Shown in pieces: positions 44,203-53,450 of a stretch of 64,000 bases of DNA (position 1 is its first letter; every line of letters begins with the position of its first letter). The stretch lies in the NCBI GenBank assembly GCA_900542495.1, contig UQNW01000004.1, positions 105,270 through 169,269 of the forward strand, read 5' to 3'. The position numbers and the translations under genes were made by a program. This DNA is from an uncultured Roseburia sp. (GTDB taxonomy: Bacteria > Bacillota > Clostridia > Lachnospirales > Lachnospiraceae). The notes below the pieces were generated by a model that searched no databases, was not told the DNA's origin, and saw only the letters and a program-made list of their open reading frames with translations.

Positions 44203-44352
44203 ATTCGATGTCTCCTCACTATTTTTACAGTCCGATTTGATAATTTTCACATTACCGGGCCAAACTATAATTATGTTTCATGATAGCATACTCTTTTTAT
44301 TATTTCCACTACTAAGTTTCTTTTTATTTATTAATTTATTTTATAAATACGA
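44203..44352. other. Gap between the WalJ-like gene and the ACT/purine cluster
   Basis: 150 very AT-rich bases. It must hold the promoter of the ACT-purine cluster, but no clear boxes stand out, and no purine riboswitch or terminator is visible. Confidence 0.45.
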
Positions 44353-45153
44353 TTAGAATACGATCTTCTGCGATACTTCATCCCTCTTTGCCACAAACAT
44401 CGGGAAATCATCTCCCTTATAAGGATTGTCTCCCATTTCCACTTCCAAACGTACTGTTTCATAGGCAAGTTCCGGGTAATTATTTTCCTTGCTTAAATGT
44501 CCTAACACAATGTGTTTTAACTTGTCATGAAGCACCTGACCTAACAGTTGTCCGCTGCGCTCGTTAGACAAATGCCCTCTGTCTCCTAAGATACGCTGTT
44601 TCAATGGATACGGATATGCTCCTGCCTGCAGCATACGCACATCATGATTCGCCTCTAACAAAAGGACATCTGTATCGTGTAATTTTTCTACAATATGATC
44701 ATCATAGGTTCCAAGGTCTGTCATGACTGCGACCACTTTTTCCTGCTGTCTGATTTTATACGCGACCGGATCTGCCGCATCATGGGAGATAGAGATCGGT
44801 TCGATCGTAAGATCCCCGATTGTAAAATCCACTTCCGGTCTGATTGCCTGAAAAAGTGTCTCATCAATTTTTCCAACGGATTTTGTATGTAAAATAGCAT
44901 CTATCGTTCCCGCCGTGGCATACATGGGAATCCCATATCTTCTTGCGATCACGCCAAGCCCGGCGATGTGGTCAATGTGTTCATGGGTGATGAGGATTCC
45001 TTTCATCTCCTCTGTTTTCAGATCAATACTGTTTAATCCATTCTCGATCCGTTTTCCGCTGATTCCTGCGTCGATCAGTACATGACAGTCGTCCGAACCG
45101 ACGCAGATACAATTTCCGCTGCTTCCACTTGCAATACTGCATAATTCCATAAA
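44353..45153 (-). CDS. MBL-fold metallohydrolase, WalJ/YycJ-like
   Basis: About 266 residues with the metallo-beta-lactamase motif THEHIDHIAGL, a preceding IASGSSGNC glycine-serine start, DVLLLEANHD and HIVLGHLSKENN. WalJ proteins are 5'-3' exonuclease-like factors linked to cell-division coordination and DNA repair in Firmicutes. ATG at 45153 overlaps the stop region of the FtsA-like gene. The ribosome site is weak (AAAGAG), consistent with coupling. No walKR genes here, unlike Bacillus. Confidence 0.85.
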   Translation of the reverse strand, partial: FMELCSIASGSSGNCICVGSDDCHVLIDAGISGKRIENGLNSIDLKTEEMKGILITHEHIDHIAGLGVIARRYGIPMYATAGTIDAILHTKSVGKIDETLFQAIRPEVDFTIGDLTIEPISISHDAADPVAYKIRQQEKVVAVMTDLGTYDDHIVEKLHDTDVLLLEANHDVRMLQAGAYPYPLKQRILGDRGHLSNERSGQLLGQVLHDKLKHIVLGHLSKENNYPELAYETVRLEVEMGDNPYKGDDFPMFVAKRDEVSQKIVF

Positions 45154-45154
45154 T

Positions 45155-47374
45155 CTATTTCTCTTTCCAAGCCAGCACGATCTCGTCACCGTCTTTTAAC
45201 TCTGCGGTGTATTGAGCGTTCTGACCATTTAGTTTTGTAATAATTCCTCTTCCAGCCGAAGCGGAAAGGTCAAATTCGTAAAAATCAAAGATATCCACAA
45301 ACGTATAGGAAACTTTTCCAGTCAGAGTTACAGGCGTTCCGTTGATGATCACTTCCACAGAATGTACGCTTTGTTCTTCCACATGCACTGTTTCTTCCTC
45401 TGTTTCCGGATCTGCTTTTTCTTTAGTCTCCTCGTTTTCCTGCTTTTCTTCCTTTTCCGAAGTCTGTTCAAGACTCTCTGCCGACTGTGCCAGATTCTCA
45501 TTTTCTGCTGCACCGTCTGCATTTTCATCTGCCAATGCTTCTGTCACGTCTGCTCCTTCCTCTGTACCTTCGGATGCTTCCTGCGCGTCTGCATCTGATT
45601 CATGGGTACGGAAAGAAAGGATCGTCCATTCGATGTTAAAGTTCTCATAGACAAGGTAATTCTGGTCTACCACACGGTTATTCACAATAATCTCTTTTTC
45701 CGTGTCGATCTCCACATCCATAAACTCTGCCACCTGCTCAACCGTATAGTAAGCCCTTGTCTCGATCTCATCGCCCTCTTTGATCTGATAATATGCCGGC
45801 TGTAATTCGCCGTTTACCTCAACAAACCGCGGACAAACGATTTTCTTGCCATTGACAATAAAAGTGACCGTTGATGTATGATATTCCTCTAACTGTTCAA
45901 TCGTGACCACTGCATCTGCCCCGGCTGTCGACGGAATAATCTCAATCTCAGCATTTGGCTCTAACTTCGTATTGATACTTGCAGTTTTTCCATTCATGGT
46001 GATCACCGCAGATTCTCCCGGCAGTCCCCGTTCCACTCTGGCTGCGCCGTTGACTGTATAGTTTATTTCTTTTCCACGTTTCGGGAACAAATCCTCGTTG
46101 GCTACGCCAGCCTGCAATGCTGCATCCATGATAAGAAGCTTATTGTTGTCGTACATCTTCACGCGCTCACCGTTTAAATGTACCATAATAAAGCTGTTTT
46201 TCTGATCGTAGTAATTCAGACAGATACCGATTGGGGTAACGATCAGTGGATCTTTTTCAATATCCGGCTGTTCAAAAGTTACCTCCTGCAGCACTTCTTC
46301 TCCTCGAAGTGCCACACGTTCTTTTGGAAGACCTAATTTTTCCGCAAGCATTTCCGTGTAACCGTGGATTTTTCCGCCACCTCCTACTATAAATGTAGCA
46401 CTGACAGACTGTCCGCCGTTTAATTCTTTGATTTTCTCTGCTACTGCGGTTGTCATTTTATCGGTTACCGGCTCCGTCAATTCCCATACTTCCTTCGCCG
46501 GAATGGTGTGTTCGATCATCATAATGTCTTTGTAGGTGATCATTTCCTCCGTCGTGCTTGCAAGCTTGATGCGCTCTGCTGTCTTAAAATCTACCAGATA
46601 ATGCTGCACGATCAGCTCTGTCAGTTCATCTCCGGCAAGCGGGATCATGCCATATGCAATGATACTTCCGTCTCTGGTGACAGAAATATCCGATGTTCCT
46701 GCGCCTACATCCACAAGCGCAATATTTAACATACGGAACGCCTCAGGGATTGCCACATCAATCGCAGCGATAGGCTCCAACGTCATATTGGCAACCGCAA
46801 GTCCTGCCTGTGCGACCGCTGAATACAGTCCGTCCACAACATCCTCCGGCAGGAAGGTCACAATGATATCCTCGCTGATAATATCTGCCTTGTGTCCCTC
46901 AATATTCGAATAAACTTCATCATTCAGATAATATTTCACCACGGAATATCCCACACAGTAAAACTTATACTTTGTATCATTTTTTTCTTTTAAAATGGAC
47001 TGTGCCTTTTCAATTCCAAGCAGATCTAATGTATGGATATCCTCTCTGGTAACAACGGTCTCCTCCGGATATTCATACTCGACATTTGTCGTTACAGTCT
47101 TTAATACACGACCAGCCGCCGCGATACATACCTCTGTCAGAGGACATTCAATCTGTTTCTCCAGTTCCTCTTTTACCGTCTGGATAACTTTTCCTACGCG
47201 TCCGATATCGTGGATCTGACCATCGATCATCGCCCGTGTCTCGTGCTGCATGACATATTGCGCAACAACGATAAATTCATTTCCCTCTTTGCAGCCAACG
47301 GTACCTACAACATTTCGTGTTCCTATATCCAGTCCAAATACATATGGCTGTTCGAACTCTTTTGTTTCATTCAT
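45155..47374 (-). CDS. FtsA-like actin-family protein with long C-terminal extension
   Basis: 739 residues. The first 400 form an actin/FtsA fold: phosphate-1 FGLDIGTRNVVGTVG (residues 13-27), phosphate-2 VDVGAGTSDISV, adenosine loop FIVGGGGKIHGYTE. The family FtsA is about 410-450 residues. Here residues 400-600 carry several ubiquitin-like or beta-grasp-like stretches (YTVNGAARVERGL, VTFIVNGKKIVCP, IEWTILSF), residues about 600-670 are very acidic and low in complexity, and the end has a further beta domain (VEVIINGTPVTLTGKVS). No amphipathic membrane helix is evident. The neighbours are coaE and a WalJ-like enzyme, not ftsZ. Role in division or shape is inferred. Confidence 0.75.
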   Translation of the reverse strand: MNETKEFEQPYVFGLDIGTRNVVGTVGCKEGNEFIVVAQYVMQHETRAMIDGQIHDIGRVGKVIQTVKEELEKQIECPLTEVCIAAAGRVLKTVTTNVEYEYPEETVVTREDIHTLDLLGIEKAQSILKEKNDTKYKFYCVGYSVVKYYLNDEVYSNIEGHKADIISEDIIVTFLPEDVVDGLYSAVAQAGLAVANMTLEPIAAIDVAIPEAFRMLNIALVDVGAGTSDISVTRDGSIIAYGMIPLAGDELTELIVQHYLVDFKTAERIKLASTTEEMITYKDIMMIEHTIPAKEVWELTEPVTDKMTTAVAEKIKELNGGQSVSATFIVGGGGKIHGYTEMLAEKLGLPKERVALRGEEVLQEVTFEQPDIEKDPLIVTPIGICLNYYDQKNSFIMVHLNGERVKMYDNNKLLIMDAALQAGVANEDLFPKRGKEINYTVNGAARVERGLPGESAVITMNGKTASINTKLEPNAEIEIIPSTAGADAVVTIEQLEEYHTSTVTFIVNGKKIVCPRFVEVNGELQPAYYQIKEGDEIETRAYYTVEQVAEFMDVEIDTEKEIIVNNRVVDQNYLVYENFNIEWTILSFRTHESDADAQEASEGTEEGADVTEALADENADGAAENENLAQSAESLEQTSEKEEKQENEETKEKADPETEEETVHVEEQSVHSVEVIINGTPVTLTGKVSYTFVDIFDFYEFDLSASAGRGIITKLNGQNAQYTAELKDGDEIVLAWKEK

Positions 47375-47391
47375 CTGCCGTGCCCTCTCAC

Positions 47392-48000
47392 TTACCTTTT
47401 TCTCACTATTGTCTCCACTGCCTCATCAATCTGATGCTGCATTTCTGCCAACCCCGCATTGTTATCGATCACAATACTGCAATGTCTCCGGTACTCTGCT
47501 TCCTTTAACTGGCTTGCAAATATCTGCTGCACTTTTTCCTTGGAATAGCCTCTCGATTCCATAAGCCTTGCTTCCCGGACATCTTCTCTTGTATAAATAT
47601 ACCAGAGTTCATCACAAATTTCATCATAATGTTCTTCGATCAGAAGTGCTGCTTCTAAAACAAGCAATGCAGGCTTTCCTTCCTGTCTCCCCCGGTCTGC
47701 CTCTGCAATCACATACCTCTTGACCGCCGGATGCACGATCTCATTCATCTGCACACGCTTCTTCTCATCTGAGAAAATAACCTTTGCCAGTTTCATCCTG
47801 TCAAAGTGACCGTCTTCCCTGTAAATATCCTCATTCGGAAATGTTTTCCGGATCTGCTCATAACAGTCTGTTCCCGGCTCCATAAGTTCATGTGCGATCT
47901 CATCTGCTAACATGACACGTACGCCGGGCTTTGTTGCCAGATAATCTAAAACGGCTGATTTTCCGGCGCCCACACCGCCTGTGATTCCTATAAATTTCAT
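47392..48000 (-). CDS. coaE: Dephospho-CoA kinase
   Basis: Last step of coenzyme A synthesis. P-loop GGVGAGKS at residues 8-15, the lid RVQMNEIVHPAVKR, and LEAALLIEEHYDEICDELW. 202 residues. It follows polA by 51 bases, the common polA-coaE order. Confidence 0.96.
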   Translation of the reverse strand: MKFIGITGGVGAGKSAVLDYLATKPGVRVMLADEIAHELMEPGTDCYEQIRKTFPNEDIYREDGHFDRMKLAKVIFSDEKKRVQMNEIVHPAVKRYVIAEADRGRQEGKPALLVLEAALLIEEHYDEICDELWYIYTREDVREARLMESRGYSKEKVQQIFASQLKEAEYRRHCSIVIDNNAGLAEMQHQIDEAVETIVRKR

Positions 48001-48051
48001 AATTTACGTCCGCCTTTATCTTATTGGTTGCTCACTGATTTTCCGGTAAAA

Positions 48052-50775
48052 TCATTTTGCCTCGTACCAGTTTTTTCCGGTGTGAAGATCGATTGCCAGC
48101 GCAACTTTTAAGTCTGCTGCCTGCTGCATCCCCTCAGTCAGTATCTCTTTCACTCTGTCAATCTCATCCTCTGCTGTCTCGATCAGAAGTTCATCGTGCA
48201 CTGTGATGATCAGCCTTGATCTTAAATGCTCCTCTAACAGTCTGTCATGCACACGAATCATTGCGATTTTGATAATGTCCGCCGCAGTTCCCTGAATCGG
48301 CGCATTCATTGCCACTCGTTCTCCGAAAGAACGCTGCATAAAGTTGCTGCTCGAAAGTTCCGGCACCGGACGTCTTCTGCCAAACATCGTGGTCACGTAG
48401 CCGTTCTTTTTGGCATCTTCCACCAGTCCGTCTAAAAATGTTTTGATCTTTGGATATGTTTCAAAATACCGTTCAATATATTCCGCCGCCTCTTTTTTGC
48501 TGATGCTGAGATCCTGGCTCAGTCCAAACGAGCTGATTCCATAAACGATTCCAAAGTTAACCGCTTTTGCATTTCTTCGCTGCAGATCTGTTACCTCCTC
48601 AAACGGAATGTGGAACACCTGCGATGCAGTAATGCGGTGGATATCCTGTGCCTCGCGGTATGCCTCGATCAGCTTTTCATCCCCGGACATGTGCGCTAAC
48701 ACACGAAGCTCGATCTGGGAATAATCGGCATCCATAAACACACATCCCTCTGCCGGTAAAAATGCTTTCCTGATCAGTCTTCCAAGTTCAATCCTCATCG
48801 GGATATTCTGAAGATTTGGTTCTGTACTGCTCAATCTTCCGGTCACGGTGATCGTCTGGTTAAAGGAAGTATGGATTCTTCCGTCTTCTCTGATATAATT
48901 TGCAAGACCGTCGGCATACGTGGATTTTAACTTGGTAAGCTGGCGATACTCTAAGATATCCGCAACGATTGGATAGTCCGGTGCAAGCTTATCTAACACC
49001 TCCGCCGCTGTCGAATAACCGGTTTTTGTTTTCTTTCCATAAGGCATCTCTAATTTTTCAAACAGAATGACACCTAACTGTTTTGGAGAATTGATATTAA
49101 ATTCTTCTCCTGCCTCTTTATAAATCTGTGTTTCTAACTCCGCAATGCGGACTGCAAGCTTCTCTCCATACTCTTTCAAATTCGCTGCATCAATCGCAAT
49201 TCCGGTGTGTTCCATGTCAGCAAGTGTGAACACTAACGGCATCTCGATTGTCTCATATAACTTCTCCATTCCGGTCGCTTTCAGTTCGTCCTGCATTGCC
49301 TTTTTGCTGGAAAAAGCGGTGTATGCCATAAAACAGACAGTCTTTAACAGTTCATCCGGTTTTTCCTCCAAAGCTGCCTCAAAACTTAACTTTCCAAGCA
49401 GATCTGCTCTCGAAGGGATCATAAGACTGCAATAGTCTTTTGCAATATCCTCATACGGATATTCATTTTTCAATGGATTGAGCAGATATGCCGCAATGAC
49501 ATTGTCAAATATATTTTTCTGGTTCATGCAGCCGTTTTCTTTCTGCTCGATCATATGGAGCATTCCAAGCTGTGGTTTCAGATCCAGTGTCATATATGCT
49601 GCCGCTTCTGACTGTGTGAGAAGTTCTAACAGCACACTGCTCGTCAATTCCTCTCCCGCCTTGAAAAAGCAGGTATCTTCCTCTCCGAAGCATACCGCTA
49701 TTCCAAGAAACTCATTCGTCTGTGGTGCGGCAAAAAGATTCATCTGACCGGAAGCATCCATATGGGCGTCTTTCTTTTCTTCCCTTGGAATGATCTCAAA
49801 CGCACATTCTAACCCTCTGATTCTGGCAAAAATCTTCTCTGCTTCCTTTTTGTCTGTCACAAGCTTAAAGTGTTCTTCCGCCTGATTCTTCGGTGCATCC
49901 ACCTCAAATCTGCCAAGCATATTTTTAAACTCCAGCCGTTTGCACATCAGATAAGCATCCTCTGTATACAAATCCTGAATGTGTTCTAATCTTGCATTTT
50001 TCAGATCATAGTCAATGTCCGCGTTGATTTCAATTGTCGCTAATGTCTTGCTCATCTGGGCAAGCTCGTAATTCTCTTTTAAATTTTTGCTTGCACGCGG
50101 AGGTTTGATCTCATCTACATGTGCATAACAGTTTTCAATGCTTCCGTACTGGGCAATGAGCGCGGTTGCTGTCTTCTCACCAATTCCCGGAACCCCAGGG
50201 ATATTATCTGAGGTATCTCCCATCAGTGCCTTCACATCGATAAATTCGATCGGTGTCACCTGATACTTTTCCATGACCTCTTTCGTGTTATAATCTTCAA
50301 TCTCAGTTCCGGTGCGCTTTGTTTTCGGAATCCGGATCTTGATATGGTCGGTAGCAAGCTGCAAGAGATCCCTGTCTCCTGACACGACCGATACTTCCAG
50401 GCCTTCTGCCTCGCTTCGTTTTGCAATCGTTCCTAAAATATCGTCTGCCTCGTAACCACCTTTTTCCACAATGGTCACACCCATTGCCTTTAACATTTCC
50501 TTCATCAGAGGCACCTGCTGGCGCAGTTCCTCCGCCATCGGCTTTCTGGTTCCCTTATATTCTGCATACATCTTATGACGAAAAGTTGGCTGCGATACAT
50601 CAAAGGCGACCGTCAGATAATCCGGCTGCTCCTCCTCTAAAATTTTAAATAAAATATTCAAAAATCCATAGACTGCATTCGTATGAAGTCCCTCGGAATT
50701 TGTCAGATCCGGAATTCCGAAAAATGCCCGGTTTAAAATGCTGTGTCCATCGATCAGTACCAGCTTTTCACTCAT
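48052..50775 (-). CDS. polA: DNA polymerase I
   Basis: About 907 residues. 5'-3' exonuclease domain (LIDGHSILNRAFFG, KGGYEADDILGTIA, GDRDLLQL, SDNIPGVPGIGEKTA), then a 3'-5' exonuclease-shaped region whose catalytic D-x-E is missing (LECAFEIIPREE), then the polymerase domain with GRLSSTEPNLQNIP, DYSQIELRVLAHMSG, AKAVNFGIVYGISSFGL and VHDELLIE. Proofreading is therefore probably lost, as in several Firmicutes. ATG at 50775 with GAAGGAG about 11 bases upstream. Confidence 0.97.
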   Translation of the reverse strand: MSEKLVLIDGHSILNRAFFGIPDLTNSEGLHTNAVYGFLNILFKILEEEQPDYLTVAFDVSQPTFRHKMYAEYKGTRKPMAEELRQQVPLMKEMLKAMGVTIVEKGGYEADDILGTIAKRSEAEGLEVSVVSGDRDLLQLATDHIKIRIPKTKRTGTEIEDYNTKEVMEKYQVTPIEFIDVKALMGDTSDNIPGVPGIGEKTATALIAQYGSIENCYAHVDEIKPPRASKNLKENYELAQMSKTLATIEINADIDYDLKNARLEHIQDLYTEDAYLMCKRLEFKNMLGRFEVDAPKNQAEEHFKLVTDKKEAEKIFARIRGLECAFEIIPREEKKDAHMDASGQMNLFAAPQTNEFLGIAVCFGEEDTCFFKAGEELTSSVLLELLTQSEAAAYMTLDLKPQLGMLHMIEQKENGCMNQKNIFDNVIAAYLLNPLKNEYPYEDIAKDYCSLMIPSRADLLGKLSFEAALEEKPDELLKTVCFMAYTAFSSKKAMQDELKATGMEKLYETIEMPLVFTLADMEHTGIAIDAANLKEYGEKLAVRIAELETQIYKEAGEEFNINSPKQLGVILFEKLEMPYGKKTKTGYSTAAEVLDKLAPDYPIVADILEYRQLTKLKSTYADGLANYIREDGRIHTSFNQTITVTGRLSSTEPNLQNIPMRIELGRLIRKAFLPAEGCVFMDADYSQIELRVLAHMSGDEKLIEAYREAQDIHRITASQVFHIPFEEVTDLQRRNAKAVNFGIVYGISSFGLSQDLSISKKEAAEYIERYFETYPKIKTFLDGLVEDAKKNGYVTTMFGRRRPVPELSSSNFMQRSFGERVAMNAPIQGTAADIIKIAMIRVHDRLLEEHLRSRLIITVHDELLIETAEDEIDRVKEILTEGMQQAADLKVALAIDLHTGKNWYEAK

Positions 50776-50807
50776 AAGCTTTGTGTCTCCTTCTTTAAAG
50801 CAGTAAA

Positions 50808-50831
50808 GGGGCTGCCACATGCGACAGTCCC
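50808..50831 (-). terminator. Weak hairpin between pepP and polA
   Basis: Arms 50808-50816 and 50823-50831, nine pairs with one A-C mismatch and a G-U, 6-base loop; the T tract is poor (TTTACTGCTTT). It lies 13 bases after the aminopeptidase stop. Confidence 0.45.
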
Positions 50832-50844
50832 ATCCTGTAATTGA

Positions 50845-52635
50845 TTAAATTGCGCGGGTATACTTTTTCAGCCACTCGTTCTCTTCCTTCGTCATATAAG
50901 GAGAGATCACTTCGTATACCTTCTTGTGATAATTGTTGAGCATCTGCTTCTCACGCGGGCTCATCTGATCCGGATCGATCGCATCCAGATCGATCGGTGC
51001 ATAAGTGATATTCTCAAATTCCATGAACTGTCCGTATTCATTCTTTTCTGCCTTGCGGCAAACCAGTTCATTTTCGGTACGGATACCGTACTTTCCTTCC
51101 AGATATACACCCGGTTCATCCGTAGTGATCATGCCTTCTTCTAACACACCGCTGTCCTGGCGTTCCGGTACAATCTTCCAGCGGAATCCGTTTGGTCCTT
51201 CATGTACATTTAAAATGTAACCAACTCCATGACCGGTTCCACATTTGTAGTCTATTCCCATATCCCACAATGGACCACGGGACAGGATATCTAAGTTCAA
51301 TCCACATGCGCCATACAAAAACTTCGCATTGGCAAGCTTCATGTTAGAACGGCATACAGCGGTAAAATGCTGTTTCATTTCATCCGTGATCGGTCCTAAT
51401 GCAAAGGTTCTTGTAATGTCTGTTGTTCCTTCATAATAATGTCCGCCGGAATCCACAAGCAAAAATCCTTCCGGTTTTAACTCGGCATTCGACTCCGGTG
51501 TTGCAGAATAATGCATCATCGCAGCATTTGCGCCATATGCACAAATCGTAGAAAAGCTAAGTTCGATAAAATTCTCCTGCTCTCTTCTCCTTGCCTCAAG
51601 ATAATCCGATGCTGAAATCTCTGTCATTGGGATCTTGCCAATGTTCGTCTTCAGCCAGTACATGAACTTTGTCACTGCCACACCGTCTTTGACATGTGCC
51701 ATACGGGTATTATCCACTTCCGTCTTATTCTTAATGGCTTTCATAAGCTCTGTTGGGTTCGGTTTATTTATAACCTGAATGTTCTTATTTAATTCATTGC
51801 AGATACGATAGTTAACAGCCTTCTTGTTCATAAGCACTGCCGCATTCTCCGGAATGGTCGGCACATACTCATAAATCGCATCATACGGTCTTGACTCGAT
51901 ATGGTTCTCATCCAGATAAGCACGGATCGTATCATCCACTACTTCTTCCTGTAAAAACCAGATGCACTCTTTGTCTGTCAGAACGAGATAGGATAATACA
52001 ACCGGCACGCTCTCAATATCACCACCACGGATATTCAAAAGCCATGCAATATCACACAGGCTGGTAAGGATATGCACATTTGCGCCTTCCTCCGCCATCT
52101 TTGCACGGACATCTGCAATCTTATCTGCTGTACTTCTGCCGGAATATTTTTCTTCCAATATAAATAATGGTGCCTTTGATAACTGTGGTCTGTCTGCCCA
52201 GATCAGATCAATGAGATCTTCCCCGACAAAAAGTGAACCGCCCTTTTCCTCTGCGATCGCAGCAAACTTCTCACCCCAGCTTCCATTCACGGTTCTGCCG
52301 TCAAAACCGATGCAGCCTCCCTGTGGCAGCTTGTCTTTTACAAATTCCTCTACTGTAGGAACACCTTCCTCACCCATGCGGTATAACGTAACAGTGCTTC
52401 CCTCTAACTGCTTCTCTGCCTGCACAAAATAACGTCCGTCTGTCCACAGTCCTGCCTCTGACATAGTAATGACTGCGGTTCCTGCGGAACCGGTAAATCC
52501 TGTGATAAACTTTCTTGCCTTAAAATGCTCTCCTACATACTCTGACTCATGAAAATCAGCGGTTGGTACTACATAAACATCAATATTTCTGCGCTTCATC
52601 TCTTCCCGAAGTGCTGCTAATCTCTCTGGTATCAT
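50845..52635 (-). CDS. Aminopeptidase P family protein (M24 Xaa-Pro)
   Basis: 596 residues: two N-terminal creatinase-like domains, then the pita-bread metallopeptidase domain. Metal ligands are visible in LVDSGGHYYEGTTDITRT (two Asp), GTGHGVGYILNVHEGP (His), and TTDEPGVYLEGKYGIRTENEL (two Glu). Releases N-terminal residues before proline. Length matches the long three-domain form of APP1 rather than E. coli PepP. Confidence 0.93.
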   Translation of the reverse strand: MIPERLAALREEMKRRNIDVYVVPTADFHESEYVGEHFKARKFITGFTGSAGTAVITMSEAGLWTDGRYFVQAEKQLEGSTVTLYRMGEEGVPTVEEFVKDKLPQGGCIGFDGRTVNGSWGEKFAAIAEEKGGSLFVGEDLIDLIWADRPQLSKAPLFILEEKYSGRSTADKIADVRAKMAEEGANVHILTSLCDIAWLLNIRGGDIESVPVVLSYLVLTDKECIWFLQEEVVDDTIRAYLDENHIESRPYDAIYEYVPTIPENAAVLMNKKAVNYRICNELNKNIQVINKPNPTELMKAIKNKTEVDNTRMAHVKDGVAVTKFMYWLKTNIGKIPMTEISASDYLEARRREQENFIELSFSTICAYGANAAMMHYSATPESNAELKPEGFLLVDSGGHYYEGTTDITRTFALGPITDEMKQHFTAVCRSNMKLANAKFLYGACGLNLDILSRGPLWDMGIDYKCGTGHGVGYILNVHEGPNGFRWKIVPERQDSGVLEEGMITTDEPGVYLEGKYGIRTENELVCRKAEKNEYGQFMEFENITYAPIDLDAIDPDQMSPREKQMLNNYHKKVYEVISPYMTKEENEWLKKYTRAI

Positions 52636-52685
52636 CTCTTCTGCCTCTCTCTATCTTATTTTCAAGTAAAAAACCTGTGCCTGAA

Positions 52686-53159
52686 TTAATTCTCATCCGT
52701 AAACTCAAAGAACTTTGTATCAATCTCCGGATAAGACCTCTTCAGCGAAATCGGTCTGCCGGAACGATTCAGGAAACAGTGTGAACTCTTTGCCGTCGTC
52801 CGCAGTTCTCCGGTCTCCTTATCTGTCATCCGGTATTCCACTTCCATCTTGATTCCATTATACTTCGTGATCTTCGTCTCGATCACTACCGTGTCATCAA
52901 AATGAACCATACTGTGGTATTCGCACGACACCGACAGCACCGGACTGATAATCTCCATATCTTCCATCTGCTTATAGCTCAGACCGATCTGTTCCATCAG
53001 ATCCATTCTGGCCTCTTCCATCCATTTAATATAATTGGAATGGTGGATAATGCCCATCTGATCTGTCTCATAATACTTCGCATGATGTTCATAAGGACGG
53101 ACCTTCAACTCACTCTCATCTTCCCCATAAATCTTAATCTCTTTTCCAGCCATGATCAT
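52686..53159 (-). CDS. Acyl-CoA thioesterase of the hotdog superfamily (4HBT/FatA-like)
   Basis: About 157 residues. The YbgC-type catalytic segment is HAKYYETDQMGIIHHSNYIKW with the conserved Asp, followed by ARMDLMEQIGLSY and FDDTVVIETKITKYNG. Thioester substrate unknown. The ATG at 53159 is chosen because AAAGG is 5 bases upstream; GTG at 53162 or ATG at 53153 are close alternatives. Confidence 0.85.
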   Translation of the reverse strand: MIMAGKEIKIYGEDESELKVRPYEHHAKYYETDQMGIIHHSNYIKWMEEARMDLMEQIGLSYKQMEDMEIISPVLSVSCEYHSMVHFDDTVVIETKITKYNGIKMEVEYRMTDKETGELRTTAKSSHCFLNRSGRPISLKRSYPEIDTKFFEFTDEN

Positions 53160-53221
53160 CACTACCTTTCTCTATCTTCAATAGCTGTCTGTGACTATCT
53201 TATCACTGCGATACTTTTATT

Positions 53222-53329
53222 TCAATGCCACTCTCTAAAATATTCCTGATAATCTTCTTCATCTGCAAAGAGCATGTAAGCACCGTCCACATATCCCATA
53301 TAGCCTGCTTCGATCACATATCCTTTCAT
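53222..53329 (-). CDS. 35-residue conserved-looking small protein
   Basis: ATG at 53327-53329, TGA at 53222-53224. Reads MKGYVIEAGYMGYVDGAYML then FADEEDYQEYFREWH. AAGGAG (53339-53344) is 9 bases upstream, an ideal ribosome site. The GYMGYVDG-x-YMLF pattern looks to me like a recurring small protein of Lachnospiraceae; this memory is unverified. The site lies inside the 3' arm of a hairpin that ends in a T run, so translation may depend on unfolding. Function unknown. Confidence 0.7.
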   Translation of the reverse strand: MKGYVIEAGYMGYVDGAYMLFADEEDYQEYFREWH

Positions 53330-53381
53330 AAAAAAACACTCCTTTCAACTTTGTTCCGTTCCCTTAAGCTGAAAAGAGTGT
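53330..53381 (-). terminator. Terminator-like hairpin covering the ribosome site of the 35-residue ORF
   Basis: Arms ACACTCCTTTCA (53336-53347) and TGAAAAGAGTGT (53370-53381), 12 pairs with one mismatch or wobble, 22-base loop. On the minus strand it ends in seven T directly in front of the ATG. Either a terminator for the hotdog gene to the right or an attenuator of the small ORF. Confidence 0.65.
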
Positions 53382-53450
53382 AACTTTTTTACTGTCCAAT
53401 AAATCGTACTGATTAGACTGTTTTTCACTTTTTATTTCTACATATATAGT

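Noticed and set aside
44203..44352. Purine riboswitch ahead of the ACT-purine cluster
   Set aside because: No paired helices or conserved loop sequence of the purine aptamer can be drawn here.
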